From positions 507,651-571,650 of the forward strand of contig NZ_LR733275.1 in the NCBI RefSeq assembly GCF_902506415.1: a stretch of 64,000 bases of DNA, in the 5' to 3' direction. Below the pieces are notes generated by a model. The model was not told the origin of the DNA. It worked only from the letters and a program-made list of their open reading frames with translations, and ran no database searches. The position numbers and the translations under genes were made by a program. Origin of the DNA: Massilia sp. 9I. GTDB taxonomy: Bacteria; Pseudomonadota; Gammaproteobacteria; Burkholderiales; Burkholderiaceae_D. Below are positions 8,900 through 19,091 of this stretch, in pieces. Numbering within the stretch: position 1 is the stretch's first letter; each line of letters opens with the position of its first letter.

Positions 8900-10060
8900 T
8901 TAATTCCGATCCGCAATCGGCACAAACTGCAGATCCTCCGGACCCACATAATTCGCACTCGGACGGATGATCTTGTTGTCGATGCGCTGCTCGATGACGT
9001 GCGCGGCCCAGCCGGAGGTGCGCGAGATCACGAACAGCGGCGTGAACATGGCGGTCGGCACGCCCATCATGTGGTACGAGACGGCCGAGAACCAGTCCAG
9101 GTTCGGGAACATCTTCTTGACTTCCCACATCACCGACTCCAGGCGCTCGGCGATGTCGAACATCTTCATCGAGCCGGCTTCCTGCGACAGCGAACGCGCC
9201 ACTTCCTTGATCACCACGTTGCGCGGGTCGCTGATGGTATACACCGGATGGCCGAAGCCGATCACGACTTCTTTGTTGGCCACGCGGTTGCGGATGTCCG
9301 CTTCGGCTTCGTCGGCGTTCTCGTAGCGCTTCTGGATGTCCAGCGCCACCTCGTTGGCGCCGCCGTGCTTCGGTCCACGCAGCGCGCCGATCGCGCCGGT
9401 GACGGCCGAGTGGATGTCGGAGCCGGTGCCGGCGATCACGCGGCTGGTGAAGGTCGAGGCGTTGAACTCGTGTTCCGCGTACAGGATCAGCGAGGTATGC
9501 ATCGCGCGCACCCAGGAGTCGCGCGGCTTTTCGCCGTGCAGCAGGTGCAGGAAGTGGCCGCCGATCGAGTCGTCGTCGGTTTCCACTTCGATGCGCTTGC
9601 CGTTGTGGCTGAAGTGGTACCAGTACAGCAGCATCGAACCGAACGAAGCCATCAGGCGGTCGGCGATGTCGCGCGCGCCGGCCAGGTTGTGGTCGTCCTT
9701 CTCCGGCAGCACGCAGCCCAGCACCGACACGCCGGTGCGCATTACGTCCATCGGATGCGCGCCGGCCGGCAGCGCTTCCAGTGCGCTTTTTACTGCCTGC
9801 GGCAGGCCGCGCAGCGATTTCAGTTTGGCCTTGTAGCCCTTCAATTCAGCGACGGTGGGCAGCTTGCCATGCACCAGCAGGTAGGCGATCTCTTCGAATT
9901 CGCAGGAGGTCGCGACGTCCAGGATGTCGTAGCCGCGGTAGTGCAGATCGTTGCCCGACTTGCCCACCGAGCACAGTGCGGTATTGCCGGCGGCGACGCC
10001 GGACAGGGCCACCGATTTCTTTGGCTTGAACGTTGGGGTCTCGTTGTTCTGGGTGCTCAT
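8900..10060 (-). CDS. prpC: 2-methylcitrate synthase PrpC
   Basis: A 386-residue citrate-synthase-family enzyme condensing propionyl-CoA with oxaloacetate to 2-methylcitrate, the entry step of the cycle. It shows [19 protein letters not shown] near the N terminus, RGYDILDVA, the active-site segment [13 protein letters not shown] (about residue 270) and [19 protein letters not shown] near the end, all typical of PrpC rather than GltA. A strong ribosome-binding site (AAGGAG) precedes ATG 10060. It starts 12 bp after prpB and is clearly cotranscribed with it. Confidence 0.96.
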   Translation of the reverse strand: MSTQNNETPTFKPKKSVALSGVAAGNTALCSVGKSGNDLHYRGYDILDVATSCEFEEIAYLLVHGKLPTVAELKGYKAKLKSLRGLPQAVKSALEALPAGAHPMDVMRTGVSVLGCVLPEKDDHNLAGARDIADRLMASFGSMLLYWYHFSHNGKRIEVETDDDSIGGHFLHLLHGEKPRDSWVRAMHTSLILYAEHEFNASTFTSRVIAGTGSDIHSAVTGAIGALRGPKHGGANEVALDIQKRYENADEAEADIRNRVANKEVVIGFGHPVYTISDPRNVVIKEVARSLSQEAGSMKMFDIAERLESVMWEVKKMFPNLDWFSAVSYHMMGVPTAMFTPLFVISRTSGWAAHVIEQRIDNKIIRPSANYVGPEDLQFVPIADRN

Positions 10061-10072
10061 GTAGCGGGCTCC

Positions 10073-10963
10073 TTAATTGGTTTTCTTCTGGGCGAACAGC
10101 GCGTCGAGCTTCTGTTCGTAGCTGTGGTAGTCGATGCGGTCGTAGAGTTCGGCGCGGGTCTGCATCGTATCCAGCACGTTCTTCTGGGTGCCGTCGCGGC
10201 GGATCGCGTTGTACACGTTCTCGGCCGCCTTGTTCATGGCGCGGAAGGCCGACAGCGGATACAGGGCGATGCTCACGTTGGCGCTGCGCAGTTCGTCCAG
10301 GGTGAACAGCGGGGTCGCGCCAAACTCGGTGATGTTGGCCAGCACCGGCACCTTGACGGCGTCGGCGAACTGTTTATACATCTCCAGGCTGGTCATCGCT
10401 TCGGGGAAGATCATGTCGGCGCCAGCTTCCACGCAGGCCACGGCGCGCTCGATGGCAGCGTCCAGACCTTCCACGGCCAGCGCGTCGGTGCGCGCCATGA
10501 TCACGAAGTTCGCGTCAAGGCGGGCGTCGGCGGCGGCTTTCACGCGGTCGACCATCTCGTCCTTGCTGACGATTTCCTTGCCCGGACGGTGGCCGCAGCG
10601 CTTGGCGCCGACCTGGTCTTCGATATGGCAGGCGGCGGCGCCGGCCTTTTCAAGGGAGCGCACGGTGCGCGCGACGTTGAAGGCCGAGGCGCCGAAGCCG
10701 GTGTCGATGTCGACCAGCAGCGGCAGATCGCACACGTCGGTAATGCGGCGCACGTCGATCAGGACGTCTTCCAGGCTTGAAATGCCCAGGTCCGGCAGGC
10801 CCAGCGAACCGGCGGCGACGCCGCCGCCCGACAGGTAGATGGCGCGGTAACCGGCGCGCTTGGCCAACAGCGCGTGGTTGGCGTTGATCGCGCCGATGAC
10901 CTGCAACGGGGATTCTTCCTGGACGGCCTTGCGGAATGCCGCACCGGCGGAGTAGTGACTCAT
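10073..10963 (-). CDS. prpB: 2-methylisocitrate lyase PrpB
   Basis: A 296-residue isocitrate-lyase-family enzyme cleaving 2-methylisocitrate to pyruvate and succinate. Visible family marks are [10 protein letters not shown] (Mg-binding Asp residues), the catalytic loop [10 protein letters not shown] (about residues 121-130) with its Cys, and the [10 protein letters not shown] segment. It is the first gene of the prp operon. Upstream at 11008-11023 is a sigma-54 promoter giving a leader of roughly 33 nt. Together with divergent prpR this indicates induction by propionate metabolites. Confidence 0.96.
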   Translation of the reverse strand: MSHYSAGAAFRKAVQEESPLQVIGAINANHALLAKRAGYRAIYLSGGGVAAGSLGLPDLGISSLEDVLIDVRRITDVCDLPLLVDIDTGFGASAFNVARTVRSLEKAGAAACHIEDQVGAKRCGHRPGKEIVSKDEMVDRVKAAADARLDANFVIMARTDALAVEGLDAAIERAVACVEAGADMIFPEAMTSLEMYKQFADAVKVPVLANITEFGATPLFTLDELRSANVSIALYPLSAFRAMNKAAENVYNAIRRDGTQKNVLDTMQTRAELYDRIDYHSYEQKLDALFAQKKTN

Positions 10964-11007
10964 GCTGAACCTTTCGAATGATGCGTTGATCGAATACGCA
11001 TGTCTAA

Positions 11008-11023
11008 TGCAAGCGGCGTGCCA
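11008..11023 (-). promoter_or_regulatory. Sigma-54 (-24/-12) promoter of prpBC-acnD-prpF
   Basis: On the minus strand the sequence reads TGGCACGCCGCTTGCA: the -24 TGGCAC and -12 TTGC elements at exact 5-bp spacing, essentially the sigma-54 consensus. It is 45 bp upstream of the prpB start. PrpR, encoded nearby, has the sigma-54-contacting GAFTGA loop, so the assignment is well supported. Confidence 0.9.
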
Positions 11024-11074
11024 GAGCAGATTGACTGAAATATCAAGGACTTAGCTCGCCCTTGCGAACTCATG

Positions 11075-11111
11075 TGTTTCACACTGCTGAAACATGAAAC
11101 GCAAATGAAAC
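11075..11111. promoter_or_regulatory. Upstream TGAAAC repeat cluster, probable PrpR enhancer
   Basis: TGTTTCA (11075-11081) and TGAAACA (11088-11094) form an inverted repeat with a 6-bp spacer. Two further TGAAAC copies follow at 11095-11100 and 11106-11111. The cluster is about 50-90 bp upstream of the -24 element, the distance expected for an enhancer bound by a sigma-54 activator. PrpR binding is inferred, not shown. Confidence 0.65.
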
Positions 11112-11120
11112 ATTGTAGCA

Positions 11121-11147
11121 ATAAAAAAACCCCGCCGCAGCGGGGTT
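11121..11147 (-). terminator. Rho-independent terminator of DUF485-actP
   Basis: On the minus strand AACCCCG (11141-11147) pairs with CGGGGTT (11128-11134) and is followed by a run of T. It separates actP from the prpB enhancer immediately downstream. Confidence 0.9.
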
Positions 11148-11166
11148 CCAGGCAGAGTGCGAAGAC

Positions 11167-12822
11167 TCAGTGTGCCGATGCCGCGGCGGCGCCGATGCCG
11201 GTTTCCGAACGCACTTCCTGCGCTTCGAAGCCGGCCTTGTCGATCGCGGCGCGCGGGCTCTTGTCGGTCACCGAGAAGAACCAGATACCGATGAAGCCCA
11301 CCGCCATCGAGAAGATCGCCGGCGAGGTGTAGGGGAAGATCGGCGCAGCGTTGCCGAGCACGTCGACCCACACCGACTTCGACACCAGGGTCAGGAGTAC
11401 GGCGGTAGCCAGGCCCAGGAAGCCGCCCACGGTGGCGCCGCGGGTGGTGCACTTGCTCCACAAGACCGACATGAACAGCACCGGGAAGTTGGCCGAGGCG
11501 GCGATCGCGAAGGCCAGCGACACCATGAAGGCGACGTTCTGCTTCTCGAACGCGATCCCGAGCAGCACCGCGATGACGCCGAGCGCGATGGTGGTGATCT
11601 TCGAGACTTTCAGTTCGTCCGCGCTGTTGGCCTTGCCTTTCTTGAACACGGTGGCGTACAGGTCGTGCGACACGGCCGAGGCGCCCGACAGGGTCAGGCC
11701 GGCCACCACCGCCAGGATGGTGGCGAAGGCCACTGCCGAGATGAAGCCCAGGAAGATGTCACCGCCCACGGCCTTGGCCAGGTGCACCGCCGCCATGTTG
11801 TTACCACCCAGGAGCTTGCCCGCAGCGTCCTTGAAGTCGGGGTTGGTACCGACCAGCACGATCGCGCCAAAGCCGATGATGAAGATCAGTAGGTAGAAAT
11901 AGCCGATCCAGGTGGTCGCCCACAGCACCGACTTGCGTGCTTCCTTCGCGCTTGGGACGGTGAAGAAACGCATCAGGATGTGCGGCAGGCCGGCGGTGCC
12001 GAACATCAGCGCCATGCCGAAGGAGATCGCCGAGATCGGGTCCTTCAGGAAGGTACCCGGCCCCATGATCGAATCGCCCTTGGCGTGCACCTCGGTCGCG
12101 GTGGCGAACAGTTTTTCGGGGCTGAAGTCGTACTGCGCCAGCACCGAGAAGGCCATGAAGGAGGCGCCCGCCAGCAGCATGACGGCCTTGATGATCTGCA
12201 CCCAGGTGGTGGCGGTCATGCCGCCGAACAGCACGTACACCATCATCAGGATACCGACGATGACGACGGCAATCCAGTACTCGAGGCCGAACAGCAGCTT
12301 GATCAGCTGGCCGGCGCCAACCATCTGCGCGATCAGGTAGAAGGCCACCACCACCAGGGTGCCGGAGGCCGCGAACACGCGGATCGGCTTCTGGTGGAAG
12401 CGGTAGGCGGCGACGTCGGCGAAGGTGAAGCGGCCCAGGTTGCGCAGGCGCTCGGCCATCAGGAAGGTGATGACGGGCCAGCCGACCAGGAAGCCGATGG
12501 CGTAGATCAGGCCGTCGAAACCGTCCAGGAACACGGCGGCGGAAATACCCAGGAAGGATGCGGCCGACATGAAGTCGCCGGCGATTGCGAGGCCGTTCTG
12601 GAAGCCGGTGATGCCGCCGCCCGCGGTATAGAAGTCGGAGGCCGAGCGGGTCTTGGCCGCGGCCCACTTGGTGATGAACAGGGTCAGCACGACGAAAATC
12701 GCGAACATGCTGATCGCGGTCCAGTTGGTGGCCTGCTTGGTGGCCTGGCCCAGGTCCGGCGCGGCCATGGCGGCGCCGCTCAGGGCCAGCAGCGCACATG
12801 CACTCATGCTTCGGAGTTTCAT
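11167..12822 (-). CDS. actP: Cation/acetate symporter ActP (SSS family)
   Basis: A 551-residue sodium:solute symporter with a signal-like first helix ([21 protein letters not shown]) and about 13 membrane segments. [20 protein letters not shown] and the [20 protein letters not shown] stretch are characteristic of the ActP/YjcG acetate permease branch. It overlaps the preceding DUF485 gene by 4 nt (ATGA) and has an AGGAGG ribosome-binding site, so the two are translated together as in the yjcH-actP pair of enterics. Its position next to the prp operon suggests import of propionate and/or acetate; the substrate is inferred. Confidence 0.93.
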   Translation of the reverse strand: MKLRSMSACALLALSGAAMAAPDLGQATKQATNWTAISMFAIFVVLTLFITKWAAAKTRSASDFYTAGGGITGFQNGLAIAGDFMSAASFLGISAAVFLDGFDGLIYAIGFLVGWPVITFLMAERLRNLGRFTFADVAAYRFHQKPIRVFAASGTLVVVAFYLIAQMVGAGQLIKLLFGLEYWIAVVIVGILMMVYVLFGGMTATTWVQIIKAVMLLAGASFMAFSVLAQYDFSPEKLFATATEVHAKGDSIMGPGTFLKDPISAISFGMALMFGTAGLPHILMRFFTVPSAKEARKSVLWATTWIGYFYLLIFIIGFGAIVLVGTNPDFKDAAGKLLGGNNMAAVHLAKAVGGDIFLGFISAVAFATILAVVAGLTLSGASAVSHDLYATVFKKGKANSADELKVSKITTIALGVIAVLLGIAFEKQNVAFMVSLAFAIAASANFPVLFMSVLWSKCTTRGATVGGFLGLATAVLLTLVSKSVWVDVLGNAAPIFPYTSPAIFSMAVGFIGIWFFSVTDKSPRAAIDKAGFEAQEVRSETGIGAAAASAH

Positions 12823-13145
12823 GCGGCCTCCTTGCGTGCGGTCGTTGCACGGGCCTTGATGGCCTCGGTCAGCTCGTCGTACTCGCTGTTGGCGCGGCGT
12901 ACGTAGATGGCGGTGACGGCAATCGTGAACAGGATCACGAAGATCCCTGCCGGGATGGCCCAGGTCATGACGCCCGCGCCGATGCGCGCGCCCATGAGTT
13001 CCTTGTCGAAGGCGCACAAGAGCGTGAAGCCGTAGTACACGACCATCATGCTCCAGGTAAGAATCCAGCCGAAGCGCGAGCGCTTCGCGACCAGCTTGCG
13101 ATAGTTGGGGTCGGACTTGACCCGTTGTACAACGTCTTGTTCCAC
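12819..13145 (-). CDS. DUF485 inner-membrane protein (YjcH-like)
   Basis: A 108-residue protein with two predicted membrane helices ([20 protein letters not shown] and [20 protein letters not shown]), the standard DUF485 layout. It begins with GTG at 13145, preceded by AGGAGA at good spacing. DUF485 proteins are encoded almost always just before an SSS-family acetate/monocarboxylate symporter, as here, and are presumed to help that transporter. Its upstream region is shared with divergent prpR. Confidence 0.9.
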   Translation of the reverse strand: MEQDVVQRVKSDPNYRKLVAKRSRFGWILTWSMMVVYYGFTLLCAFDKELMGARIGAGVMTWAIPAGIFVILFTIAVTAIYVRRANSEYDELTEAIKARATTARKEAA

Positions 13146-13294
13146 TTGTGTCTCCTGTTATCTATTCTGGTGATGCCTGGTATTCAGGGCTGAGCCCATC
13201 CTACGGGCCCGCCCTTACCTCATTCTTACGCTCGCTTACGTGGAACTGACAGCGGCAGCGGGAACCGGCGCGTGGAATCGGCTACACTTGAAAC

Positions 13295-14923
<1,629 letters not shown>

Positions 14924-14951
14924 TCAACACTCCCTTCAATAATCGCCGTAT

Positions 14952-15043
14952 CATGTCTTTTTTACATGGCCTGGCACCCATTGAATGCCAGCTCCTCGAC
15001 TAGCGCCGCCCACAAGGCGGCGCACCGCCCGGGCCCTGCCCGG
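14952..15043 (+). promoter_or_regulatory. Four-hairpin leader upstream of the cystathionine beta-synthase gene
   Basis: Four short hairpins in succession in the 135-bp gap: CATGT/ACATG (14952-14956, 14964-14968), CTGGCA/TGCCAG (14971-14976, 14986-14991), GCGCCGCC/GGCGGCGC (15003-15010, 15016-15023) and CCGGGC/GCCCGG (15029-15034, 15038-15043). The last ends 6 nt before the GGAGG ribosome-binding site at 15050. No known riboswitch class was recognised; a structured leader or translational control is a hypothesis. Confidence 0.4.
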
Positions 15044-15058
15044 CCTTTCGGAGGCACT

Positions 15059-16438
15059 ATGCAACATGCTTCGCAAGCTGCACTGTTTTCGCTGATCGGT
15101 GACACCCCCCTGATTGAAGTGACGCGGATCGACACCGGTCCCTGCCAGCTGTTCCTGAAACTCGAATCGCAAAACCCCGGCGGCTCCATCAAGGACCGCA
15201 TCGGCCGCGCCATGATCGAGCAGGCCGAGCACGATGGGCACCTGGCGCCCGGCGGCACCGTGGTCGAAGCCACCGCCGGCAACACCGGCCTGGGACTGGC
15301 CCTGGTGGCCCGCATCAAGGGCTATCGCGTGGTGCTGGTCGTGCCCGACAAGATGGCGGCCGAGAAGATCCTGCACCTGAAGGCGCTCGGCGCCGAGATC
15401 CACCTGACGCGCTCCGACGTCGGCAAGGGTCATCCCGAGTATTACCAGGATGTCGCCGCGCGCCTGGCCAAGGAAATCCCCGGCGCCTGGTTCGCCGACC
15501 AGTTCAACAACCCGGCCAACCCGCGCGCCCACGAAACCACCACCGGCCCCGAGATCTGGGACCAGGTCAACCACAAGCTGGACGCCATCGTGGTCGGCGT
15601 CGGCTCGTCGGGCACCCTCACCGGCCTGTCGCGCTATTTCAAGAAAACCCAGCCCAACCTCGAATTCGTGCTGGCCGACCCGAAAGGCTCGATCCTGGCC
15701 GACTACATCAACACCGGGGTGCTGCGCACGGACGCCGGTTCCTGGGCCGTCGAGGGCATCGGCGAGGACTTCATCCCCGGCATCGCCGACCTGTCGCGCG
15801 TGAAGAAGGCCTATACCATCGACGACGAGGAAAGCTTCGGCACTGCGCGCCTGCTGCTGCAGCAGGAAGGCATCCTTGGCGGGTCGTCGACCGGCACCCT
15901 GCTGGCCGCGGCCCTGCGCTACTGCCGCGAACAGACCCGCCCCAAGCGCGTGGTCACCTTCGTGTGCGATACCGGCACCCGCTACCTGAGCAAGGTGTAC
16001 AGCGACGGCTGGATGGTCGACCAGGGCATCATTACGCGTCCCAAGACCGGCGACCTGCGCGACCTGATCGGCCGCCGCTACGACGAGGGCGAAGTGGTGA
16101 CGCTGTCGCCCACCGACACCCTGCTCACCGCCTTCAACCGCATGCGCAACGCCGACCTGCAGCAGCTGCCGGTGATCGACGACAAGGGCAAGCTGGCCGG
16201 CCTGATCGACGAATCCGACCTGCTGCTGCACGTCACCGGCAAGCAGGCCGACTTCAGTGCGCCCGTTTCCAGCACCATGACTTCCTCGCTCCAGACCCTG
16301 CAGCCCAGCGCCAGCATGGGCCACCTGCGCGAGATCCTCGACCGCGGGCTGACCGCCGTGATCCACGACGGCGAGCGCTTCTATGGCCTGATCACCCGCT
16401 ACGACCTGCTCAACCATCTTCGTAGGACCCTTTCATGA
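15059..16438 (+). CDS. Cystathionine beta-synthase
   Basis: A 459-residue PLP enzyme condensing serine and homocysteine to cystathionine. The fold-type II domain has the Schiff-base lysine in GGSIKDRIG (about residue 44) and the phosphate-binding loop GVGSSGTLTGL. The C-terminal part from about residue 345 contains two CBS regulatory modules, unlike cysteine synthases, which stop near 320 residues. ATG 15059 is chosen for its GGAGG site; the longer frame upstream runs through the hairpin leader. The next gene overlaps by 4 nt, making a reverse transsulfuration operon that turns homocysteine into cysteine. Confidence 0.92.
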   Translation: MQHASQAALFSLIGDTPLIEVTRIDTGPCQLFLKLESQNPGGSIKDRIGRAMIEQAEHDGHLAPGGTVVEATAGNTGLGLALVARIKGYRVVLVVPDKMAAEKILHLKALGAEIHLTRSDVGKGHPEYYQDVAARLAKEIPGAWFADQFNNPANPRAHETTTGPEIWDQVNHKLDAIVVGVGSSGTLTGLSRYFKKTQPNLEFVLADPKGSILADYINTGVLRTDAGSWAVEGIGEDFIPGIADLSRVKKAYTIDDEESFGTARLLLQQEGILGGSSTGTLLAAALRYCREQTRPKRVVTFVCDTGTRYLSKVYSDGWMVDQGIITRPKTGDLRDLIGRRYDEGEVVTLSPTDTLLTAFNRMRNADLQQLPVIDDKGKLAGLIDESDLLLHVTGKQADFSAPVSSTMTSSLQTLQPSASMGHLREILDRGLTAVIHDGERFYGLITRYDLLNHLRRTLS

Positions 16439-17607
16439 CCGACCAGAAAAAACACATTGCCACCCGCGTCATCCACGGCGGCCAGGCGCCGGAGCCCAGC
16501 ACTGGCGCCGTGATGCCGCCGATCTTCGCCACCTCGACCTTCCGCCAGGAGAGCCCGGGCGTGCACAAGGGCCTGGACTACGGCCGCTCGCACAACCCGA
16601 CGCGCTGGGCGCTGGAGCGCTGCGTGGCCGACATCGAAAGCGGCAGCGCCGCCTTCGCATTCGCTTCCGGCCTGGCCGCGATCGCGGCGGTGCTGGAACT
16701 GCTGCCGGCGAACTCGCACATCGTGGCGGGCGACGACATGTATGGCGGCACCTTCCGCCTGTTCGAGCGCGTGCGCAGGAAGAGCGCGGGCCACAGCTTC
16801 AGCTACGCCGACCTGACCGACCCGGACGCATTGGCCAAGGCCTTGACGCCGGAAACGAAGCTGGTCTGGGTCGAGACCCCGACCAACCCGATGCTGAAAC
16901 TGGCTGACCTGGCGGCGATTGCGTCGCTGTGCCGCGCGCGCGGCGTGATCACCGTGTGCGACAACACCTTCGCCAGCCCGATCGTGCAACGCCCGCTGGA
17001 ACTGGGCTTCGACATCGTGGTGCACTCGACCACCAAGTACATGAACGGCCACTCCGACGTGATCGGCGGCGTGGCGGTGGTCGGCAAGGAAGAGCGCCAC
17101 GCGGCCCTGGGCGAACAGCTGGGCTTCATCCAGAACGCCGTGGGCGCGATCCAGGGCCCCTTCGACAGCTTCCTGGTGCTGCGCGGGATCAAGACCCTGG
17201 CCCTGCGCGTGGAGCGCAGCAGCGCCAATGCGCTGGCGCTGGCCCAGTGGCTGGAACGCGAGCCGAAGGTGCGCAAGGTGTTCTACCCGGGCCTCGAGTC
17301 GCACCCCCAGCATGCGCTGGCACGGCGCCAGATGAACGGGTTCGGCGGCATCGTCTCGATCGACCTCGCCACCGATCTCGCTGGCGCACGCCGCTTCCTG
17401 GAAGCTTGCGAGGTGTTCACCCTGGCCGAAAGCCTGGGCGGCGTCGAGAGCCTGATCGAGCACCCGGCCCTGATGACCCATGCCAGCATTCCGGCCGAAC
17501 AGCGCGCCCAGCTGGGCATCGGCGATGGCCTGATCCGCCTGTCGGCCGGCATCGAGCACCTGGACGACCAGCGCGAAGACCTGCGCCGCGCGCTGGCGGC
17601 GATATAG
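16435..17607 (+). CDS. Cystathionine gamma-lyase / gamma-synthase family PLP enzyme
   Basis: A 390-residue Cys/Met-metabolism PLP enzyme. The catalytic lysine lies in HSTTKYMNGHSD (about residue 200) and the PLP-binding segments PTNPML and CDNTFASP are present. Sequence alone separates gamma-lyase from gamma-synthase poorly. Translational coupling to cystathionine beta-synthase (ATGA overlap) argues for the lyase, completing homocysteine to cysteine conversion. The product is cytosolic and probably tetrameric. The stop codon abuts a 156-bp hairpin element that may serve as the operon's 3' end. Confidence 0.88.
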   Translation: MTDQKKHIATRVIHGGQAPEPSTGAVMPPIFATSTFRQESPGVHKGLDYGRSHNPTRWALERCVADIESGSAAFAFASGLAAIAAVLELLPANSHIVAGDDMYGGTFRLFERVRRKSAGHSFSYADLTDPDALAKALTPETKLVWVETPTNPMLKLADLAAIASLCRARGVITVCDNTFASPIVQRPLELGFDIVVHSTTKYMNGHSDVIGGVAVVGKEERHAALGEQLGFIQNAVGAIQGPFDSFLVLRGIKTLALRVERSSANALALAQWLEREPKVRKVFYPGLESHPQHALARRQMNGFGGIVSIDLATDLAGARRFLEACEVFTLAESLGGVESLIEHPALMTHASIPAEQRAQLGIGDGLIRLSAGIEHLDDQREDLRRALAAI

Positions 17608-17763
17608 AACCTATTCCGGCAGGGGAGGAGGAAGTTGATGGCGATGCATGGCAAGTGTGGGCAAGGCGCGAGGAGGCCGCATGGCGAGCCATGCAACGAC
17701 GAGCAACGCAGCACACGCTTGTCAGGCGCGCCAGCAACGACTCATCCCCTGCTGGGATAGGTT
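17608..17763. repeat. 156-bp long imperfect hairpin element
   Basis: Outer arms AACCTATTCCGGCAGGGG (17608-17625) and CCCCTGCTGGGATAGGTT (17746-17763) match at 16 of 18 positions when inverted. Pairing continues imperfectly inward (for example GTTGATGGCG against a GTTGCTGGCG complement) to a central GCATGGC-GA-GCCATGC. The whole segment can therefore fold into one rod. It starts directly after the stop of the transsulfuration operon and ends 4 bp before the likely next start. It resembles a non-autonomous mobile or REP-like element; no second copy is in the window. Confidence 0.7.
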
Positions 17764-17767
17764 CCTA

Positions 17768-18517
17768 GTGCCCTTCACCCTGTGCCACCCGGCCGCGGTG
17801 CTGCCGCTGCATGCGGCGGCGCCGCGGCTGACCTCCCTGTCGGCGCTGGCCGTCGGCAGCATGGCGCCGGATTTCGTCTATTTCCTGTCGCTCGGCGTTG
17901 GCGGCGGCTTCACCCACAGCGCGGCCGGCGTCCTGTTCTACTGCGTGCCGGCCGGGCTGCTGGTCTGGCTGATCTACCATCTGCTGCTGCGCGATGCGCT
18001 GCTGGCCTGGGCTCCATCCGCCATCGCCGTCCGCATGGCGCCCCACCTAGATTGGCAGCCGCGCGACCTGCGCGGCGCCCTCATCGTGCTCGCCTCGCTG
18101 GCCATCGGCGCCGCCACTCACGTCTCCTGGGATGCCTTCACCCATGCCAACACGCTAGTGGTGCGCCAATTCGAGCTGCTGCGCACGCCGCTTGCGCTGG
18201 GCGGCATGACGATCCCCGTGTTCAAGCTGCTGCAGCACCTGAGTACCTTGGCCGGCGCGCTAATTATTGCCTCCTGGTTTGCCCGCCGTGAGCCGGGCGC
18301 GCTGCCGCGGGGACGTCCGGGATCGGGACATCGGCTGATCGTGTTCGCCGTGCTCACTGCGGCTGCGGTGTCCGGCGCTGCGCATGGCTTCTGGATGCGG
18401 CCCGCACGCAGCGTCGAGCATGCCATGTTCAACACGGTGGTCAGCGCGATGGCCGCGCTGGCGGCCGTCATCCTCGTGCTTAGTGCGGGACGCAAGATCG
18501 CCCAACGAGCCGACTAA
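17768..18517 (+). CDS. DUF4184 family membrane protein
   Basis: With GTG at 17768 the protein is 249 residues and opens VPFTLCHPAAVLPL, the hallmark start of DUF4184 proteins, followed by MAPDF and four to six membrane helices. The internal FTHSAAG and ATHVSWDAFTHAN segments carry the conserved His/Asp residues that resemble membrane-bound metal-dependent hydrolases. An upstream ATG at 17648 would add 40 residues encoded by the hairpin element and is rejected as the start. Function of the family is unknown. It is probably a single-gene unit. Confidence 0.8.
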   Translation: MPFTLCHPAAVLPLHAAAPRLTSLSALAVGSMAPDFVYFLSLGVGGGFTHSAAGVLFYCVPAGLLVWLIYHLLLRDALLAWAPSAIAVRMAPHLDWQPRDLRGALIVLASLAIGAATHVSWDAFTHANTLVVRQFELLRTPLALGGMTIPVFKLLQHLSTLAGALIIASWFARREPGALPRGRPGSGHRLIVFAVLTAAAVSGAAHGFWMRPARSVEHAMFNTVVSAMAALAAVILVLSAGRKIAQRAD

Positions 18518-18523
18518 GCGGCG

Positions 18524-18562
18524 TGTCGTATCGCTGTCGTGTTCCTGTCGTGTCCCTGTCGT
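18524..18562 (+). promoter_or_regulatory. Four TGTCGT direct repeats at 11-bp spacing
   Basis: TGTCGT occurs at 18524, 18535, 18546 and 18557, exactly 11 bp apart, which is about one helical turn, so the copies face the same side of the DNA. The array ends 53 bp before the start of the HTH-2TM regulator. The regular period suggests a cooperative operator, possibly for autoregulation by that protein. Confidence 0.6.
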
Positions 18563-18615
18563 CGCTTTAAAAACGCGAGCTACCCATACTTGGGACTCCG
18601 CACAAGGAGAGTCTT

Positions 18616-19089
18616 ATGTCGATTCAAAAAATGCGTCTCAAACGAGGCTGGTCGCAACAGCAGCTAGCCGACGCCAGCGGCCTGAATGTCCGTACCGTCC
18701 AGAGGATCGAGGCCGGCCATCCGGGCAGTATCGAATCGATCAAATCCATCGCTGCGGTGTTCGAAGTCGATTTCTCAACTCTTTCCAGCGAGGCGATCAT
18801 GGTGGACAAACAGAACGGTACGGACGCGATCCGCGAGCGAATGGCATTCATGCGGGTGCGGCGCATCCGCGGCTTTTATATGCATCTGATGCTGTATCTG
18901 ATCGTGACGGCGGGATGCGCCCTCATCGATTTCTTCACGTCGCCGGGTGTCCTCTGGTTCGTCGGCCTGGCGCTGTTCTGGGGCCTCGCCGTGCTGGTGC
19001 ACGCCCTGACGGTGTTCGTCTTCGAACGCTTCTTCGGCGGTCCTTGGGAACTGGACCAGGTCGAGAAACTGCTCGGCCGCCCTCTCTAG
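18616..19089 (+). CDS. XRE-type HTH regulator with C-terminal 2TM domain
   Basis: A 157-residue protein with two parts. Residues 1-60 are a Cro/C1-type helix-turn-helix (MRLKRGWSQQQLADASGLNV, then RTVQRIEAG). Residues 75-157 are a 2TM domain with two helices (MLYLIVTAGCALIDFF and WFVGLALFWGLAVLVHALTV), ending in FGGPWELDQVEKLL. This layout implies a DNA-binding protein held at the inner membrane. A good ribosome-binding site (AAGGAGAG) precedes ATG 18616. Four phased TGTCGT repeats upstream are a likely binding array. Target genes are unknown. Confidence 0.88.
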   Translation: MSIQKMRLKRGWSQQQLADASGLNVRTVQRIEAGHPGSIESIKSIAAVFEVDFSTLSSEAIMVDKQNGTDAIRERMAFMRVRRIRGFYMHLMLYLIVTAGCALIDFFTSPGVLWFVGLALFWGLAVLVHALTVFVFERFFGGPWELDQVEKLLGRPL

Positions 19090-19091
19090 CC

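Noticed and set aside
14966..15058. Upstream extension of the cystathionine beta-synthase frame from ATG 14966
   Set aside because: The added residues lie in the hairpin leader and match no family; ATG 15059 has a strong ribosome-binding site.
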